Origin: Bacteroidia bacterium
Lineage (GTDB): Bacteria > Bacteroidota > Bacteroidia > J057 > JAIXKT01
Assembly: GCA_026932145.1 (NCBI GenBank)
Contig: JAIXKT010000054.1
Coordinates: 144,185-208,184, forward strand
DNA length: 64,000 nt
Direction of reading: 5' to 3'
The notes beneath the pieces were generated by a model. It did no database searches and was not told the origin of the DNA. It worked only from the letters and a program-made list of their open reading frames with translations. The position numbers and the translations under genes were made by a program. Below, piece by piece: positions 27,885 to 37,518 of this stretch (positions are counted from its first letter, which is position 1; every line of letters begins with the position of its first letter).

Positions 27885-29120
27885 ATGAAAAATTATACTA
27901 ACCGTAAGGAATATATAGAAAAACTGCTGTCATATAAGGATAAAGACCTTATAAAAGTAGTTAGCGGTTTACGTAGGTCGGGCAAATCGACACTTTTGGA
28001 ATTGTATTGGGAGCTGTTACTTAAAGCAGGTGTTGGTAAACGACAAATTCAGTTCTACAATTTTGAGTTACCCGAAAATTTTGTAGGAAAAAATTGGGAC
28101 GACATTTATTTTGACATCAAAAAGAAGTTACAAGCAGATAAGCCTAACTATATATTTTTGGACGAAGTACAAAACATTCCATTGTTTGAAAAATTGGTGG
28201 ACGGACTGTTCGCATCCAAAAATGTGGACGTTTATATCACAGGCTCAAACGCCTTTCTATTATCAAGTGAATTAGCCACTTTGTTAAGCGGTCGCTACAT
28301 CGAAATTTCAATTTTACCCTTTTCATTCAATGAATATTTAACGGCACGAGGCATTGACATTAGTAACAAATACTTGAACTACGAACCTTTATTTTTTGAT
28401 TATGTAAATGAAACATCATTGCCCAAAGGCGTAGCATTGCGTAAAGACGGCTATGATAAAATTTACGAATATCTGGAAGCTATTTATACGACTATTGTAG
28501 AAAAAGATATTACACAACGACACCAAATAAACGATAAAAGAGCATTTGAAAACATTGTTAAATTTATGGCTTCAAATGTGGGAAATGCTCTTTCTCCAAA
28601 TAATATCTCAACTATTTTGAAACAAGATGGGCAAAGCATTCATCGAGATACTGTTGAGAAATATTTGGGATATTTGGTAGCAAGTTTTGTATTCTATAAA
28701 GTAAACCGCTTTGACCTAAAAGGCAGAAAACAATTAGCTACACAGGAGAAATATTACTTGGTAGATATGGGACTGCTAAATATTTTTATGGGTAAAGAAC
28801 GTACTAACGACAGAGGGCATATTTTAGAAAACATTGTTTACTTGGAACTACTTCGCAGAGGTAATAAAATCTGGACAGGAACAAGTAGAAACAGCGAAGT
28901 CGATTTTGTTTGTAAAACCAAAACTGGAGATATTGAGTATTATCAAGTAGCTTGGCAGATGACTAACGAAAGTACCGTAGAACGTGAATTTGGGGCATTA
29001 GAAAAAATAAATGATAACTATCCTAAATATTTGCTCACAACTGATGGATTTACGCAAAACCGAAGTGGAATACAGCATTTAAACGTATTTAATTGGTTGC
29101 TAAACACAGACAGAAAATAA
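27885..29120 (+). CDS. AAA_14/DUF4143 family ATPase
   Basis: 411 residues from ATG 27885. The N-terminal P-loop ATPase has Walker A GLRRSGKS (28-35) and Walker B FLDEVQ (91-96), with the sensor-like TGSNAFLLS. The C-terminal DUF4143 region is of the PD-(D/E)xK-like fold: EVDFV is present, but the usual following ExK is replaced by QVA (YYQVAWQM), so nuclease activity is doubtful. The ending EREFGALEKINDNYPKYLLTTDGF is typical of Bacteroidota members. The family is widespread, often in multiple copies, with no firmly known role. It sits between two IS-derived elements. Confidence 0.9.
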   Translation: MKNYTNRKEYIEKLLSYKDKDLIKVVSGLRRSGKSTLLELYWELLLKAGVGKRQIQFYNFELPENFVGKNWDDIYFDIKKKLQADKPNYIFLDEVQNIPLFEKLVDGLFASKNVDVYITGSNAFLLSSELATLLSGRYIEISILPFSFNEYLTARGIDISNKYLNYEPLFFDYVNETSLPKGVALRKDGYDKIYEYLEAIYTTIVEKDITQRHQINDKRAFENIVKFMASNVGNALSPNNISTILKQDGQSIHRDTVEKYLGYLVASFVFYKVNRFDLKGRKQLATQEKYYLVDMGLLNIFMGKERTNDRGHILENIVYLELLRRGNKIWTGTSRNSEVDFVCKTKTGDIEYYQVAWQMTNESTVEREFGALEKINDNYPKYLLTTDGFTQNRSGIQHLNVFNWLLNTDRK

Positions 29121-29129
29121 TAACCACTG

Positions 29130-29350
29130 GCTATAACAAGTGGCTTTGCAAGAGCGGCAGGAAACATCTCCGATTGAAACTTTTTCGTATATTTGAAGTT
29201 CGGTCTTCGCTTGAAAATTTCGGCTAAAATGCCGCTCTCGCAAAGCCATCGATAGCTATGCGAAGTCCCGTAGGGCTTCGCATAGCTGGTGCGTGAAGCC
29301 CCGTTCCGATGTGGCGAAATCCTTTCGGGCTTCCGCCACATCGGAACGCT
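29130..29350. repeat. Block of three nested stem-loops downstream of the ATPase gene
   Basis: Three inverted repeats follow one another: GGCTTTGCAAGAGCGGCA (29142-29159) with 29230-29247, 17 of 18 pairing across a 70-nt loop; AGCTATGCGAAG (29254-29265) with 29276-29287, perfect; GTTCCGATGTGGCG (29303-29316) with 29334-29347, perfect. The block begins with CTATAACAAG. It is more GC-rich than its surroundings. It may terminate the two convergent genes; the layout also recalls attC-like sites of Bacteroidota cassette arrays, which I cannot confirm. Confidence 0.7.
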
Positions 29351-29381
29351 TGACGAAGGTGGCGATTTTAACCACTAAACT

Positions 29382-29429
29382 TCATACGAAGAACCGCACT
29401 ACAATTATACAAAGAACCGTCATACGAAG
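29382..29429. repeat. Short direct repeats TCATACGAAG and AAGAACCG
   Basis: TCATACGAAG occurs at 29382-29391 and 29420-29429; AAGAACCG at 29389-29396 and 29412-29419. They lie in the otherwise empty stretch 29351-29474 before the convergent gene. Purpose unknown. Confidence 0.5.
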
Positions 29430-29474
29430 CACGTCACCGGCTCTATTGTCAAACCGATGTTGGCGGTAGGGTTT

Positions 29475-30230
29475 TTATTTATCATAAACATCACATTTTC
29501 TGAACATTATAAATTGTTTAAGTCCTTGAAAGTCGCTTTTCAATCTCCACGATTTTGCATATTCTGTAATGTCTGCCAAACCTTCTTCCCAAGGTTCATT
29601 GTTAAAAAGACTTTCTCCGATTATTGTTCCGTCTGCTCGTTTTGAAATATAAATTTTCAACCAATTTAATTTATTTGATGTCAGTTTATATTTTAGTTTG
29701 TCTTTGATGATTTCAAAGAGTGATTCGTTTTCAGGTTGGTCATTCCATTGTCCCTGAAGTGTCAGATTGCCCAATTTTGGATGCCAAAGAACTTCTTTGT
29801 CGTTCATAATTATAGAGAAGTCCAAGTCGGGATTATGGCTGTCAGAGAAGCTATCAATTATTGGTAGAAAAGTCGTGTTAATGTAATTGTCGATTACAGA
29901 ATTGACTTTGTCTTGAATATTTGTTCCAATACCAACAATATTTTCTTCAATACCATTTGGGAAATACTTAGGATGAATAGTCAAAATCATCAAATGTAAA
30001 ATGCTCGGATGATTATTTGGATTGTCAACAATAACAGTTGCAATCTCAATTTCAGAATTAACGACTAATGCAAGATATTGTGGATTTTTGTCAACCTGAT
30101 AACCTAACTCTATAAGTCTATTTCTTAAAGTTTCAAGTAAATACGAATTGTTGTCAGTTGGTTCTGGTTGTTGCCTGTCAATTTGCTTGCTATCAGAGGA
30201 TTTTTTTTTGAAAAAGTCAAATAGTCCCAT
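29475..30230 (-). CDS. Uncharacterised cytosolic protein (possibly DUF6348-like)
   Basis: 251 residues, no signal peptide. It begins MGLFDFFKKK, a start common among small Bacteroidota cytosolic proteins, and contains IVDNPNNHPSILHLMILTIHPKYFP, FSIIMNDKEVLWHPKLG and a C-terminal GLKQFIMFRKC. The overall pattern reminds me of DUF6348, but this is a weak recollection. Proteins of this style are sometimes immunity partners of toxins; no toxin is seen here. Its start is 17 bp from the copy 2 element, so its promoter must lie within or next to that element. Confidence 0.6.
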   Translation of the reverse strand: MGLFDFFKKKSSDSKQIDRQQPEPTDNNSYLLETLRNRLIELGYQVDKNPQYLALVVNSEIEIATVIVDNPNNHPSILHLMILTIHPKYFPNGIEENIVGIGTNIQDKVNSVIDNYINTTFLPIIDSFSDSHNPDLDFSIIMNDKEVLWHPKLGNLTLQGQWNDQPENESLFEIIKDKLKYKLTSNKLNWLKIYISKRADGTIIGESLFNNEPWEEGLADITEYAKSWRLKSDFQGLKQFIMFRKCDVYDK

Positions 30231-30390
30231 TTGTTGTTTGCCTATAGGTGGGTTCTAAAAATTAGTTTTTTTATTTTTTTCAGAAACAAATCAGAATCCT
30301 TTTAAAATCTGGGCTGAAAAAGTAAGTAATTATACAAATTATTTTTTTAATTCACATACAAAATTTTTATTTTTTTATTCAATAATCCAC

Positions 30391-30444
<54 letters not shown>

Positions 30445-30451
30445 TAGCATA

Positions 30452-30905
30452 TTACGGTGTAAATAAGTTTAATCTTTGAACTTGTTCAAGCCTGAATAAG
30501 TTGTAGGTAAGATTGATGAGTTCGATTATACCTGTTGCTCTTGCTATTCCTACAGATTTAACAGCAAGCCCGTTCATGCTTTGTTCCATAAAATCAAATA
30601 CGTGTTCTACTCTTACCCTTGTTTTAGATTTTATCTTATTTTTTGCTTTTTGTTTATCCGTCAAAGGGTTACCTCTGTATCCTTTTTTGTGTATTTGGTT
30701 TTTAAGCCGGTATTTTCGGATTATTTTTTTGGTTTTTCTTTTCTGTATTTAATAAGTTAGATGCTAATGTGTTGCGAAATGCCTCAAAATCAACAACATC
30801 GCTTATTATTTCTAATGGGTTGCCAATTGCAGACAAACGTTCAATAGTAAATTGCTCGTCAAATAATCCTTTTTGGCCATTGGTTTTATACTCTTGTGAT
30901 GTCAT
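30452..30905 (-). pseudogene. IS5-family transposase remnant in copy 2
   Basis: Same N-terminal piece (from 30905) and C-terminal piece (to 30452) as in copy 1, with the same internal junction near 30740. The C-terminal fragment differs from copy 1 only in its last residue. The catalytic centre is missing. The shared junction means both copies descend from one already deleted element. Confidence 0.8.
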
Positions 30906-30981
30906 ATTGTTTTCGTGTTAAATTATACGCAAATATACGTATAATTACTTGAATAACAATGACTTAAATTATAGAACCCAC

Positions 30982-31325
30982 TATAAGTAATTCTGAGCCT
31001 CGTTCCTTTTCCGCTCATTTTTAGATATTTTTGTGCTTTGACAATGAGGATAAGTAACCCTTGGTTTGACTGCTGGCATAGACGATAAAGCTTAGTCTTT
31101 ATTGCCAAAAACTTTATCATGCTTTCTAAGCCACAACTAAAATTAGATTCCGAAAAAAAAGAATAGCAAAATGAAAAACTACGCCGTAACAGGTTTTGAG
31201 AGAGGTGTTGAAAATGTAGGAATTAACAGTAATCCAAAATCATATAAACCAACGTACTAACCAAAACTTTAAAAGATTATACTCCCGTTCAGCACAAACA
31301 AAGCATTTTTCTATATTCCTAACCG
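30982..31325. other. Intergenic stretch with one very small open frame
   Basis: Outside copy 2 up to the YdcF-like gene. A 29-codon frame at 31171-31260 (MKNYAVTGFERGVENVGINS and on) has no supporting evidence beyond its being open. On the minus strand an open frame from 31120 runs into copy 2 and is probably chance. No RNA or promoter recognised. Confidence 0.4.
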
Positions 31326-31934
31326 ATGGCTTCTCTATTTGGTATAATATTCATTCTTAGTTGTTTATTTACGGTAAGTTCTATTTCGTTGTTTGCCCAA
31401 AACAATAACGATGCGCGGGATTATGACCTCATAATTGTTTTGGGAAATCCTGCAAATGACTCATGCAAGCCCTCTCCGATAATGCGGGAAAGGGTTAAAA
31501 CCGGAGTTGAATTATTCAAGAAGGGAACTGCAACAAGAATTTTGTTTACAGGAGGGGCTATCAAAAATAATTGCAATGAAGCAGCCGTAATGAAAGAATA
31601 TGCTATTCTAAGCGGTATCCCCGATAGTGCCATAATTGTGGAAGATAAAGCCCAAAATACGTACCAAAATGCTTTCTATTCAGTTTTATACATGAAAGCT
31701 AATAACTTGACTACAGCAGCTATTGTTACTTCACAATTTCATGTAAAACGAGCCTGTTGTATTTTCAGCCATTATAATATTCAGTACAATATGTTTTTCT
31801 GTGAAAACCCGGCTGATTTGCCCCGAATAAAGATTTTTATTTGGAAACTAAGAGAAAAGGCAATATTAGCTTATGACCAACTCCGTAAAGAAACTCGAAC
31901 CCAACATAATACCTGCTCTTCAGCCAAACATTGA
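31326..31934 (+). CDS. YdcF/SanA-family (DUF218) envelope protein
   Basis: 202 residues with a hydrophobic leader (FGIIFILSCLFTVSSISLFAQ), so likely periplasmic. DUF218 core: DYDLIIVLGNPA, RVKTGVELFKKGTATRILFTGG, EAAVMKEYAILSGIPDSAIIVEDKAQNTYQNA and VTSQFHVKRA. Members have been linked to envelope integrity and polysaccharide metabolism; the reaction is not established. Single gene with no obvious operon partner. Confidence 0.85.
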   Translation: MASLFGIIFILSCLFTVSSISLFAQNNNDARDYDLIIVLGNPANDSCKPSPIMRERVKTGVELFKKGTATRILFTGGAIKNNCNEAAVMKEYAILSGIPDSAIIVEDKAQNTYQNAFYSVLYMKANNLTTAAIVTSQFHVKRACCIFSHYNIQYNMFFCENPADLPRIKIFIWKLREKAILAYDQLRKETRTQHNTCSSAKH

Positions 31935-32103
31935 TCCTCAAAATGAGCAATTTTAAAAACCATAAGTATCTGATTTTCAATTGATATTTTATTTAAGAAT
32001 AAATTGTTTGTGGGATTCTTTGTTGTTAAATTAGCCGGTAAGATAGCCGTATCTACGCAACCCTCAATCTAATAAAAACCATTAACTTTTTAACCAAAAT
32101 ACG

Positions 32104-33411
32104 ATGAAAAAGTCAGGCATTTTGCTAATCATGTTCATTACAGCATTGTGCGTTAATGCACAGTCGCTGTATTTTCCGCCCAAAACCGGAACCGTATGGG
32201 ATACGATTCCGCCTCAATCACTCAACTGGTGCCAAAACAAAATTGACAGTTTGTATGCTTACTTAGATTCCAATGATACCAAAGCATTTATCCTGCTCAA
32301 AGACGGGAAAATTGTCCTTGAAAAATACTTTGACACCCATACAGCAACAAGTCCTTGGCAATGGGCATCAGCGGGTAAAACTATTACCTCGTTTATGGTT
32401 GGAATTGCTCAGCAAGAAAACCATTTATCTATTATGGATACTTCTTCAAAATATCTGGGTCAGGGCTGGACAAGCTGCACACCTGCGCAGGAAGCTAAGA
32501 TAACGATTCGGCATCAACTAACGATGTCTTCCGGCCTTGATGACGGCGTATCAGATCCCTTTTGCACCTTAGATACCTGCCTGATTTACAAGGCAGATCC
32601 AGGAACACGCTGGGCGTATCACAACGGCCCCTATACACTCCTTGATAGCATAATAAAAAATGCAACAGGAACAACACTAAATACCTATACAACCCAAAAA
32701 CTGAAAACCCCAATAGGAATGACCGGCTCGTTCATTACTACCGGTTACAACAATATCTTTTTTAGCAACGCAAGAAGTATGGCAAGATTTGGACTGCTAA
32801 TACTGAACAAAGGAAACTGGAACGGAACCGCAATAATGACCGATACTGCCTACTTCCACCAAATGGTAAATACCTCTCAACCCTTAAATCAAGCCTACGG
32901 ATACCTTTGGTGGCTCAATGGAAAATCTTCTTATATGGTTCCACAAAGCCAAATTGTGTTTAATGGATACTTCTGCCCAAATGCCCCAGCAGATATGTTT
33001 GCCGCAATGGGAAAAGACGGGCAATTCTTGAATATCGTCCCAAGTCAAAACTTAGTTTGGCTAAGAATGGGCAATTCTCCCAATGGGGCTCTCGTCCCAT
33101 TTTTAATGAACGACAAAATATGGGAATATATCAATGATTTAGGATGTGGTACAACCGAAATAAATACAATATCTTCCCAAAATAATGTCGTTAAAATATT
33201 CCCAAATCCAAGTAGCGATGTACTCAATATAAAATCCAACGAGCCGATCTCAAATATTGAAATCTTAAATATTCACGGACAAACCATAAAAACCATCATT
33301 GCCCAAAACAGTGAGTTAAGTACTTCTGTTAGCGAACTACCTAACGGATTATATTTTGTAAAGGTAATCTTAGCTAACGGTAAAATATGGATAGGAAAGA
33401 TCCAGAAATAA
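32104..33411 (+). CDS. Serine hydrolase (class C beta-lactamase / DD-peptidase fold) with T9SS sorting domain
   Basis: 435 residues. Signal peptide ILLIMFITALCVNAQ, then a penicillin-binding-type hydrolase with the SxxK motif SAGK (89-92) and the YxN motif YHN in RWAYHNGPYTLL; a KTG-like third box was not clearly identified. The last about 80 residues (IFPNPSSDVLNIKSNE and on) are a T9SS type A domain, so the enzyme goes to the cell surface or outside. Likely an esterase or peptidase rather than a resistance enzyme. It converges on hppA with a shared terminator. Confidence 0.88.
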   Translation: MKKSGILLIMFITALCVNAQSLYFPPKTGTVWDTIPPQSLNWCQNKIDSLYAYLDSNDTKAFILLKDGKIVLEKYFDTHTATSPWQWASAGKTITSFMVGIAQQENHLSIMDTSSKYLGQGWTSCTPAQEAKITIRHQLTMSSGLDDGVSDPFCTLDTCLIYKADPGTRWAYHNGPYTLLDSIIKNATGTTLNTYTTQKLKTPIGMTGSFITTGYNNIFFSNARSMARFGLLILNKGNWNGTAIMTDTAYFHQMVNTSQPLNQAYGYLWWLNGKSSYMVPQSQIVFNGYFCPNAPADMFAAMGKDGQFLNIVPSQNLVWLRMGNSPNGALVPFLMNDKIWEYINDLGCGTTEINTISSQNNVVKIFPNPSSDVLNIKSNEPISNIEILNIHGQTIKTIIAQNSELSTSVSELPNGLYFVKVILANGKIWIGKIQK

Positions 33412-33471
33412 ACCGCAAAACCTAACTGAACCCAAAAGTACAGAATAGTCTTTTTAATAAAAAACAGAAAT

Positions 33472-33532
33472 AAAAACTCCGCAGGTTATATTTTGATAAA
33501 AAAATCCAGAATATAACCTGCGGAGTTTTTTC
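33472..33532. terminator. Bidirectional terminator between the serine hydrolase gene and hppA
   Basis: A perfect 18-bp stem, AACTCCGCAGGTTATATT at 33475-33492 with 33510-33527, extended by A/T pairs on both sides and flanked by A-run and T-run. Loop 17 nt. It suits both convergent genes. Confidence 0.85.
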
Positions 33533-33557
33533 TATCAAAGTTAAAAAAACTTGATAT

Positions 33558-35816
33558 TTACTTTGAGTTAAAATAAAGTGGAATAGTTGTGTTTTTCTGG
33601 ATTACAGTAGCTTCGGAAATGTTTTTTGTGGATGAAATTGTGGTAGATTTCTCCGTTTTGGGAGGTTGTGCATCGCCAAAGCCATCTTGTGTGCCAATAG
33701 AAGCAATATGCGGCGCAATAATCAAAGAAACGATGCTCATCAGTTTGATGAGGATATTCATGGAAGGGCCGCTGGTGTCTTTAAAAGGGTCGCCTACGGT
33801 ATCTCCGGTTACAGAAGCCTTGTGAGGTTCTGAGCCTTTATAGTAAACTTGGCCATTAATTTCCACTCCTTTTTCAAAAGATTTCTTCGCATTATCCCAT
33901 GCTCCTCCTGCGTTGCTTTGAAACATACCCATCAGCACTCCCGAAACGGTTACACCGGCCAAAAGCCCTCCCAGAACTTCCGGGCCAAAAGCGAAGCCCA
34001 CAATTACAGGAACTGTTAGTGCCAACGCTCCCGGAGCAATCATCTCACGGATAGAAGCTTCGGTAGAAATAGCTACACATTTTTCATATTCCGGTTTGGC
34101 TTTGTATTCCATAATACCGGGTATTTCGCGGAACTGTCTGCGCACCTCCTCTACCATACTCATAGCAGCACGCCCTACGGCAGCAATAGCCAAAGAAGAA
34201 AAAATAAAAGGTATCATGGCTCCAACAAACAATCCGGCCAGAACATTAGCTTTGTAAATATCTATATGGCTGATGCCCGCAACACCAACGAAGGCAGCAA
34301 ACAAAGCCAATGACGTTAATGCCGCTGAGGCAATAGCAAATCCTTTTCCGGTAGCGGCAGTAGTATTTCCCACAGCATCCAGATTATCAGTACGTTGGCG
34401 CACTTCTTTGGGTAATTGACTCATCTCGGCAATACCTCCGGCATTATCTGCAATAGGGCCAAAAGCGTCAATAGCTAACTGCATCGCAGTGGTAGCCATC
34501 ATCCCCGCAGCAGCAATGGCTACACCGTATAAACCAGCAAGCGAATACGACAAAAATATCCCACCTGCCAATACTATAATCGGAATGGCAGTTGACTCCA
34601 TACCAACAGCAAGGCCCCCAATGATATTGGTAGCATGACCCGTTGAACTTTGTTTTACAATAGAAAGTACAGGCCGTTTACCAATAGCTGTATAATATTC
34701 CGTAATGATACTCATCAAAGCACCCACTACTAAGCCTACGATGATAGCTAAGTAAACATTCATAGGTGTAAATTCAAAGCCTCGAATGATCATTTTTTCA
34801 GGTAAAAGATACGTTACTGCGAAATAACTGGCGATAGCTGTTAAGATAATAGAAGACCAATTTCCCATATTCAACGCATTTTGTACACTGTCTGTTTCGT
34901 TTTTAATACGAACAAACCATGTTCCGATGATAGAGAAAATAATACCTAAGCCGGCAATCAGCATGGGTAATAGCACAGGAGAAAGCCCCCCGAATTTATC
35001 TGATGAAGCATCAATTTCCTGCCCCAGCACCATTGTAGCAAGGATAGTAGCTACATAAGATCCGAATAAGTCTGCCCCCATACCGGCTACGTCACCTACG
35101 TTATCACCTACGTTATCCGCAATTGTTGCGGGATTACGCGGGTCATCTTCAGGGATGCCTGCTTCTACTTTACCCACAAGGTCAGCACCAACGTCAGCAG
35201 CTTTGGTGTAAATCCCGCCGCCTACACGAGCAAATAAAGCAATACTCTCAGCCCCCAAAGAAAATCCAGCTAATACTTCGATAGCTTTTTTCATCTCAAC
35301 ACCTGTAACGGCAGATCCGGGAGGAACAAATAGTTGATAAAATACGATAAATAACGATCCTAAGCCCAGAACGGCAAGGCCGGCAACGCCAAGACCCATC
35401 ACAGCACCACCGGTAAAAGAGACTTTTAAGGCTTGTGCCAAACTACTGCGGGCGGCTTGTGCCGTACGTACATTCGCTTTGGTAGCAATATTCATCCCAA
35501 TATAACCGGCAACAGCCGAAAAAATAGCACCGATAATAAAGGCAATCGCAATAATTGGGCTGGAATGTACCGGATGCTCTGCCGTACCTTGTAAAGTACC
35601 GGAATAAGCTAACAATACGGCAGCTATGATAGCAAAGTAGCCTAATATCTTCCATTCAGCTTTAAGAAAAGCCATCGCTCCATCTGCAATGTGGCCGGCT
35701 AATTCACGCATATTCTGATCTCCAGCATCCTGTTTGTTCACCCACGAAGCCTTTAAAAACATATACAACAAAGCCAAAACTCCCAAAGCAGGAATTACAT
35801 AAACAATCTGATCCAT
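33558..35816 (-). CDS. hppA: Membrane-bound ion-pumping pyrophosphatase, K+-dependent type
   Basis: Hydrolyses pyrophosphate and pumps H+ or Na+ across the membrane. 752 residues with about 16 helices. Catalytic motif [11 protein letters not shown] (D-x7-K-x-E), then [21 protein letters not shown], and a second acidic region [16 protein letters not shown]. The diagnostic segment reads [10 protein letters not shown]: alanine after GNTT marks K+-dependent enzymes, whereas K+-independent ones have lysine there. Proton versus sodium specificity was not decided. The C-terminal about 35 residues are a hydrophilic tail. Confidence 0.95.
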   Translation of the reverse strand: MDQIVYVIPALGVLALLYMFLKASWVNKQDAGDQNMRELAGHIADGAMAFLKAEWKILGYFAIIAAVLLAYSGTLQGTAEHPVHSSPIIAIAFIIGAIFSAVAGYIGMNIATKANVRTAQAARSSLAQALKVSFTGGAVMGLGVAGLAVLGLGSLFIVFYQLFVPPGSAVTGVEMKKAIEVLAGFSLGAESIALFARVGGGIYTKAADVGADLVGKVEAGIPEDDPRNPATIADNVGDNVGDVAGMGADLFGSYVATILATMVLGQEIDASSDKFGGLSPVLLPMLIAGLGIIFSIIGTWFVRIKNETDSVQNALNMGNWSSIILTAIASYFAVTYLLPEKMIIRGFEFTPMNVYLAIIVGLVVGALMSIITEYYTAIGKRPVLSIVKQSSTGHATNIIGGLAVGMESTAIPIIVLAGGIFLSYSLAGLYGVAIAAAGMMATTAMQLAIDAFGPIADNAGGIAEMSQLPKEVRQRTDNLDAVGNTTAATGKGFAIASAALTSLALFAAFVGVAGISHIDIYKANVLAGLFVGAMIPFIFSSLAIAAVGRAAMSMVEEVRRQFREIPGIMEYKAKPEYEKCVAISTEASIREMIAPGALALTVPVIVGFAFGPEVLGGLLAGVTVSGVLMGMFQSNAGGAWDNAKKSFEKGVEINGQVYYKGSEPHKASVTGDTVGDPFKDTSGPSMNILIKLMSIVSLIIAPHIASIGTQDGFGDAQPPKTEKSTTISSTKNISEATVIQKNTTIPLYFNSK

Positions 35817-36185
35817 AAAGAATTTCTTCTGTTATTGAGGCTGCGAAAGTATAAAAAAGTTGAAATAAGATTTCAATGAATCCTGTTATACTGCTAAATT
35901 GTTGGTACACAATTTAGAAAAGGAAAACAATAATTACCGCTAAAATATCATAAATCAATCATTATCAGTTTATTGTGATTTTTTTTTCTAACTTATTTTT
36001 ATTTTAGCTTGAACAAAAAAATATCTATTTAAGCTGCAATTAAATAGAAACAAAGCCGATATGGTACTTTTTTAAAGGAAAATTTTATACTCTAAAAAGC
36101 CCAAATTAACTTAATTTTGAAATTTATAGCTAATAAATAGAACCATACTGCATAATTTTGTGTAAAGAATTTGTATAAAAATAAA
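35817..36185. other. Divergent intergenic region, hppA / thioredoxin-like gene
   Basis: About 370 bp, very AT-rich. It holds one -7 motif on the plus strand (36153-36160). On the minus strand TACTTTCG about 28 nt upstream of hppA is a one-mismatch candidate. No gene, RNA or hairpin recognised. Confidence 0.5.
36153..36160 (+). promoter_or_regulatory. Putative -7 element for the thioredoxin-like gene
   Basis: TAATTTTG, full match to TAnnTTTG, 25 nt upstream of ATG 36186. It supports that ATG over the TTG at 36171. Confidence 0.45.
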
Positions 36186-36629
36186 ATGAAAACTTTAAGT
36201 ATCATCACATTAATAACGTTTCTTTTCGGTGCTTCGTTTAATAAAACGATTCAGAAAAAAGATGTAAATAGTGAAATCATTTTTGAAAATATCAGTTTCA
36301 AAAATGCCCTTCAAAAAGCAAAACAGGAAAATAAGTTATTGTTTGTCAATGTTTATGCAGTTTGGTGTGCTCCCTGTAAGGAATTGAAAAACAAGACTTT
36401 TAAGTCCTCAAAAGTTGCTGATGCCGTAAATGCACGGTTTATCAATCTTGACATCAATGCCGAAGAAGGCGAAGGAATTGATTTTTCTAAAAAATATAAA
36501 GTTACTGCTCATCCTTTAGTTTTAATAATTGATGCAACCGGAAAAGAGAAAAAAAGGATACTCGGCTACCGAAATGACACCCAGCTATTAAGTGAGCTAA
36601 ACGAATTTTTACCAAATAACAATAACTAA
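36186..36629 (+). CDS. Periplasmic thioredoxin-like protein
   Basis: 147 residues with a signal peptide (MKTLSIITLITFLFGASF) and a thioredoxin fold carrying the redox motif WCAPC (Cys61, Cys64). The following KELKNKTF and the cis-Pro region AHPLVLIIDATGKE fit the DUF255/thioredoxin_7-like group of periplasmic disulphide reductases. The partner protein is unknown. Monocistronic and convergent with pyrE. Confidence 0.85.
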   Translation: MKTLSIITLITFLFGASFNKTIQKKDVNSEIIFENISFKNALQKAKQENKLLFVNVYAVWCAPCKELKNKTFKSSKVADAVNARFINLDINAEEGEGIDFSKKYKVTAHPLVLIIDATGKEKKRILGYRNDTQLLSELNEFLPNNNN

Positions 36630-36713
36630 GAATAAGTAATTTATTTGCAAGTTACTGGTTATCAGGTAGAAAAATACTGTCTGATACGTTACCTATTCAT
36701 AAATAAGTGTAGG

Positions 36714-37361
36714 TTACTGCTGTTCTTTTTCCCATTTTTCTGGGTCTGAGCGCCATGTTAGTAGATTTGGGATTTTGGATTCATGGAAATAGCCATTCGC
36801 AGCAGCGACAGTCAGTAAATGCTGAAAATCACATAAGCAAGTAACTGAGGCAGTTGCAAAGGTTTGCTGCGCAGCTAAAAAATCATACGTAAAAATCGCA
36901 TAAACTTTGGGAATTATTGCTCCTGCTGCACACGCAGCTTCCATAGCCTTGTAGCTACTCCCCCCCGTTGAAATCAAATCTTCAATCAATAAATACCGTT
37001 TATTAGGCGGAATAACTCCTTCAACTTGGTTTCCAAGCCCGTGTCCTTTGGGGCTTGAACGCACATACGCAAAAGGAACATTGTAATAATCAGCTAATAA
37101 CGCACCATAGGCAATAGCTCCCGTAGCCACCCCAATAATTCCGTCAAAAGAGATTTTATCCCGTTCGATAGTATCTATAAATCCCTGAATAATCAATTTT
37201 CTGGCTTCCGGAAAAGACAAAAGCCGCCGATTATCACAATAAATTGGGGATAACCAGCCGGAACTCCAAACAAAAGGCTTCTCTATCTGAATCTTTACAG
37301 CCTCGTATTGTAATAAGCATTTGGCTATTTGATTGACTGTTTGTGGATTAACTTCAATCAT
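36714..37361 (-). CDS. pyrE: Orotate phosphoribosyltransferase
   Basis: Joins orotate and PRPP to make OMP in pyrimidine synthesis. 215 residues with the PRPP-binding motif RYLLIEDLISTGGSS, the flexible loop with VRSSPKGHGLGNQVEG, and the N-terminal SGWLSPIYCDNRRLLSFP. These are typical of PyrE. Its own -7 motif lies 19 nt upstream. Single gene; no other pyr genes nearby. Confidence 0.95.
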   Translation of the reverse strand: MIEVNPQTVNQIAKCLLQYEAVKIQIEKPFVWSSGWLSPIYCDNRRLLSFPEARKLIIQGFIDTIERDKISFDGIIGVATGAIAYGALLADYYNVPFAYVRSSPKGHGLGNQVEGVIPPNKRYLLIEDLISTGGSSYKAMEAACAAGAIIPKVYAIFTYDFLAAQQTFATASVTCLCDFQHLLTVAAANGYFHESKIPNLLTWRSDPEKWEKEQQ

Positions 37362-37380
37362 AACTTTTTATAAAACGCCA

Positions 37381-37388
37381 CAAACCTA
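37381..37388 (-). promoter_or_regulatory. Putative -7 element for pyrE
   Basis: Minus strand TAGGTTTG, matching TAnnTTTG, 19 nt upstream of the pyrE ATG. Confidence 0.45.
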
Positions 37389-37506
37389 CATAACTTTTAT
37401 CGTTTGGGAATAGAAGCCATCAACCAAAGTCTTAAAATATCGGAAGATTACCGACAAAACTCGCTGGTTTCTCGATTAAATTATGAAGTGATTTTATGGC
37501 TTTGTG

Positions 37507-37514
37507 TAACTTTG
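37507..37514 (+). promoter_or_regulatory. Putative -7 element for the DUF4249 gene, very close to the start
   Basis: TAACTTTG, full match, ending 4 nt before the ATG at 37519. A transcript from it would start at or just inside the start codon, which suggests leaderless translation if the start is right. Confidence 0.4.
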
Positions 37515-37518
37515 CCCT

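Noticed and set aside
30923..31120. A 65-codon minus-strand frame crossing the right end of copy 2
   Set aside because: It straddles the element boundary, has no recognisable domain and no promoter; probably chance.
32104..33411. An antibiotic-resistance beta-lactamase
   Set aside because: The SxxK/YxN fold is shared by many esterases and peptidases; the T9SS domain and lack of a clear KTG box argue against a resistance call.
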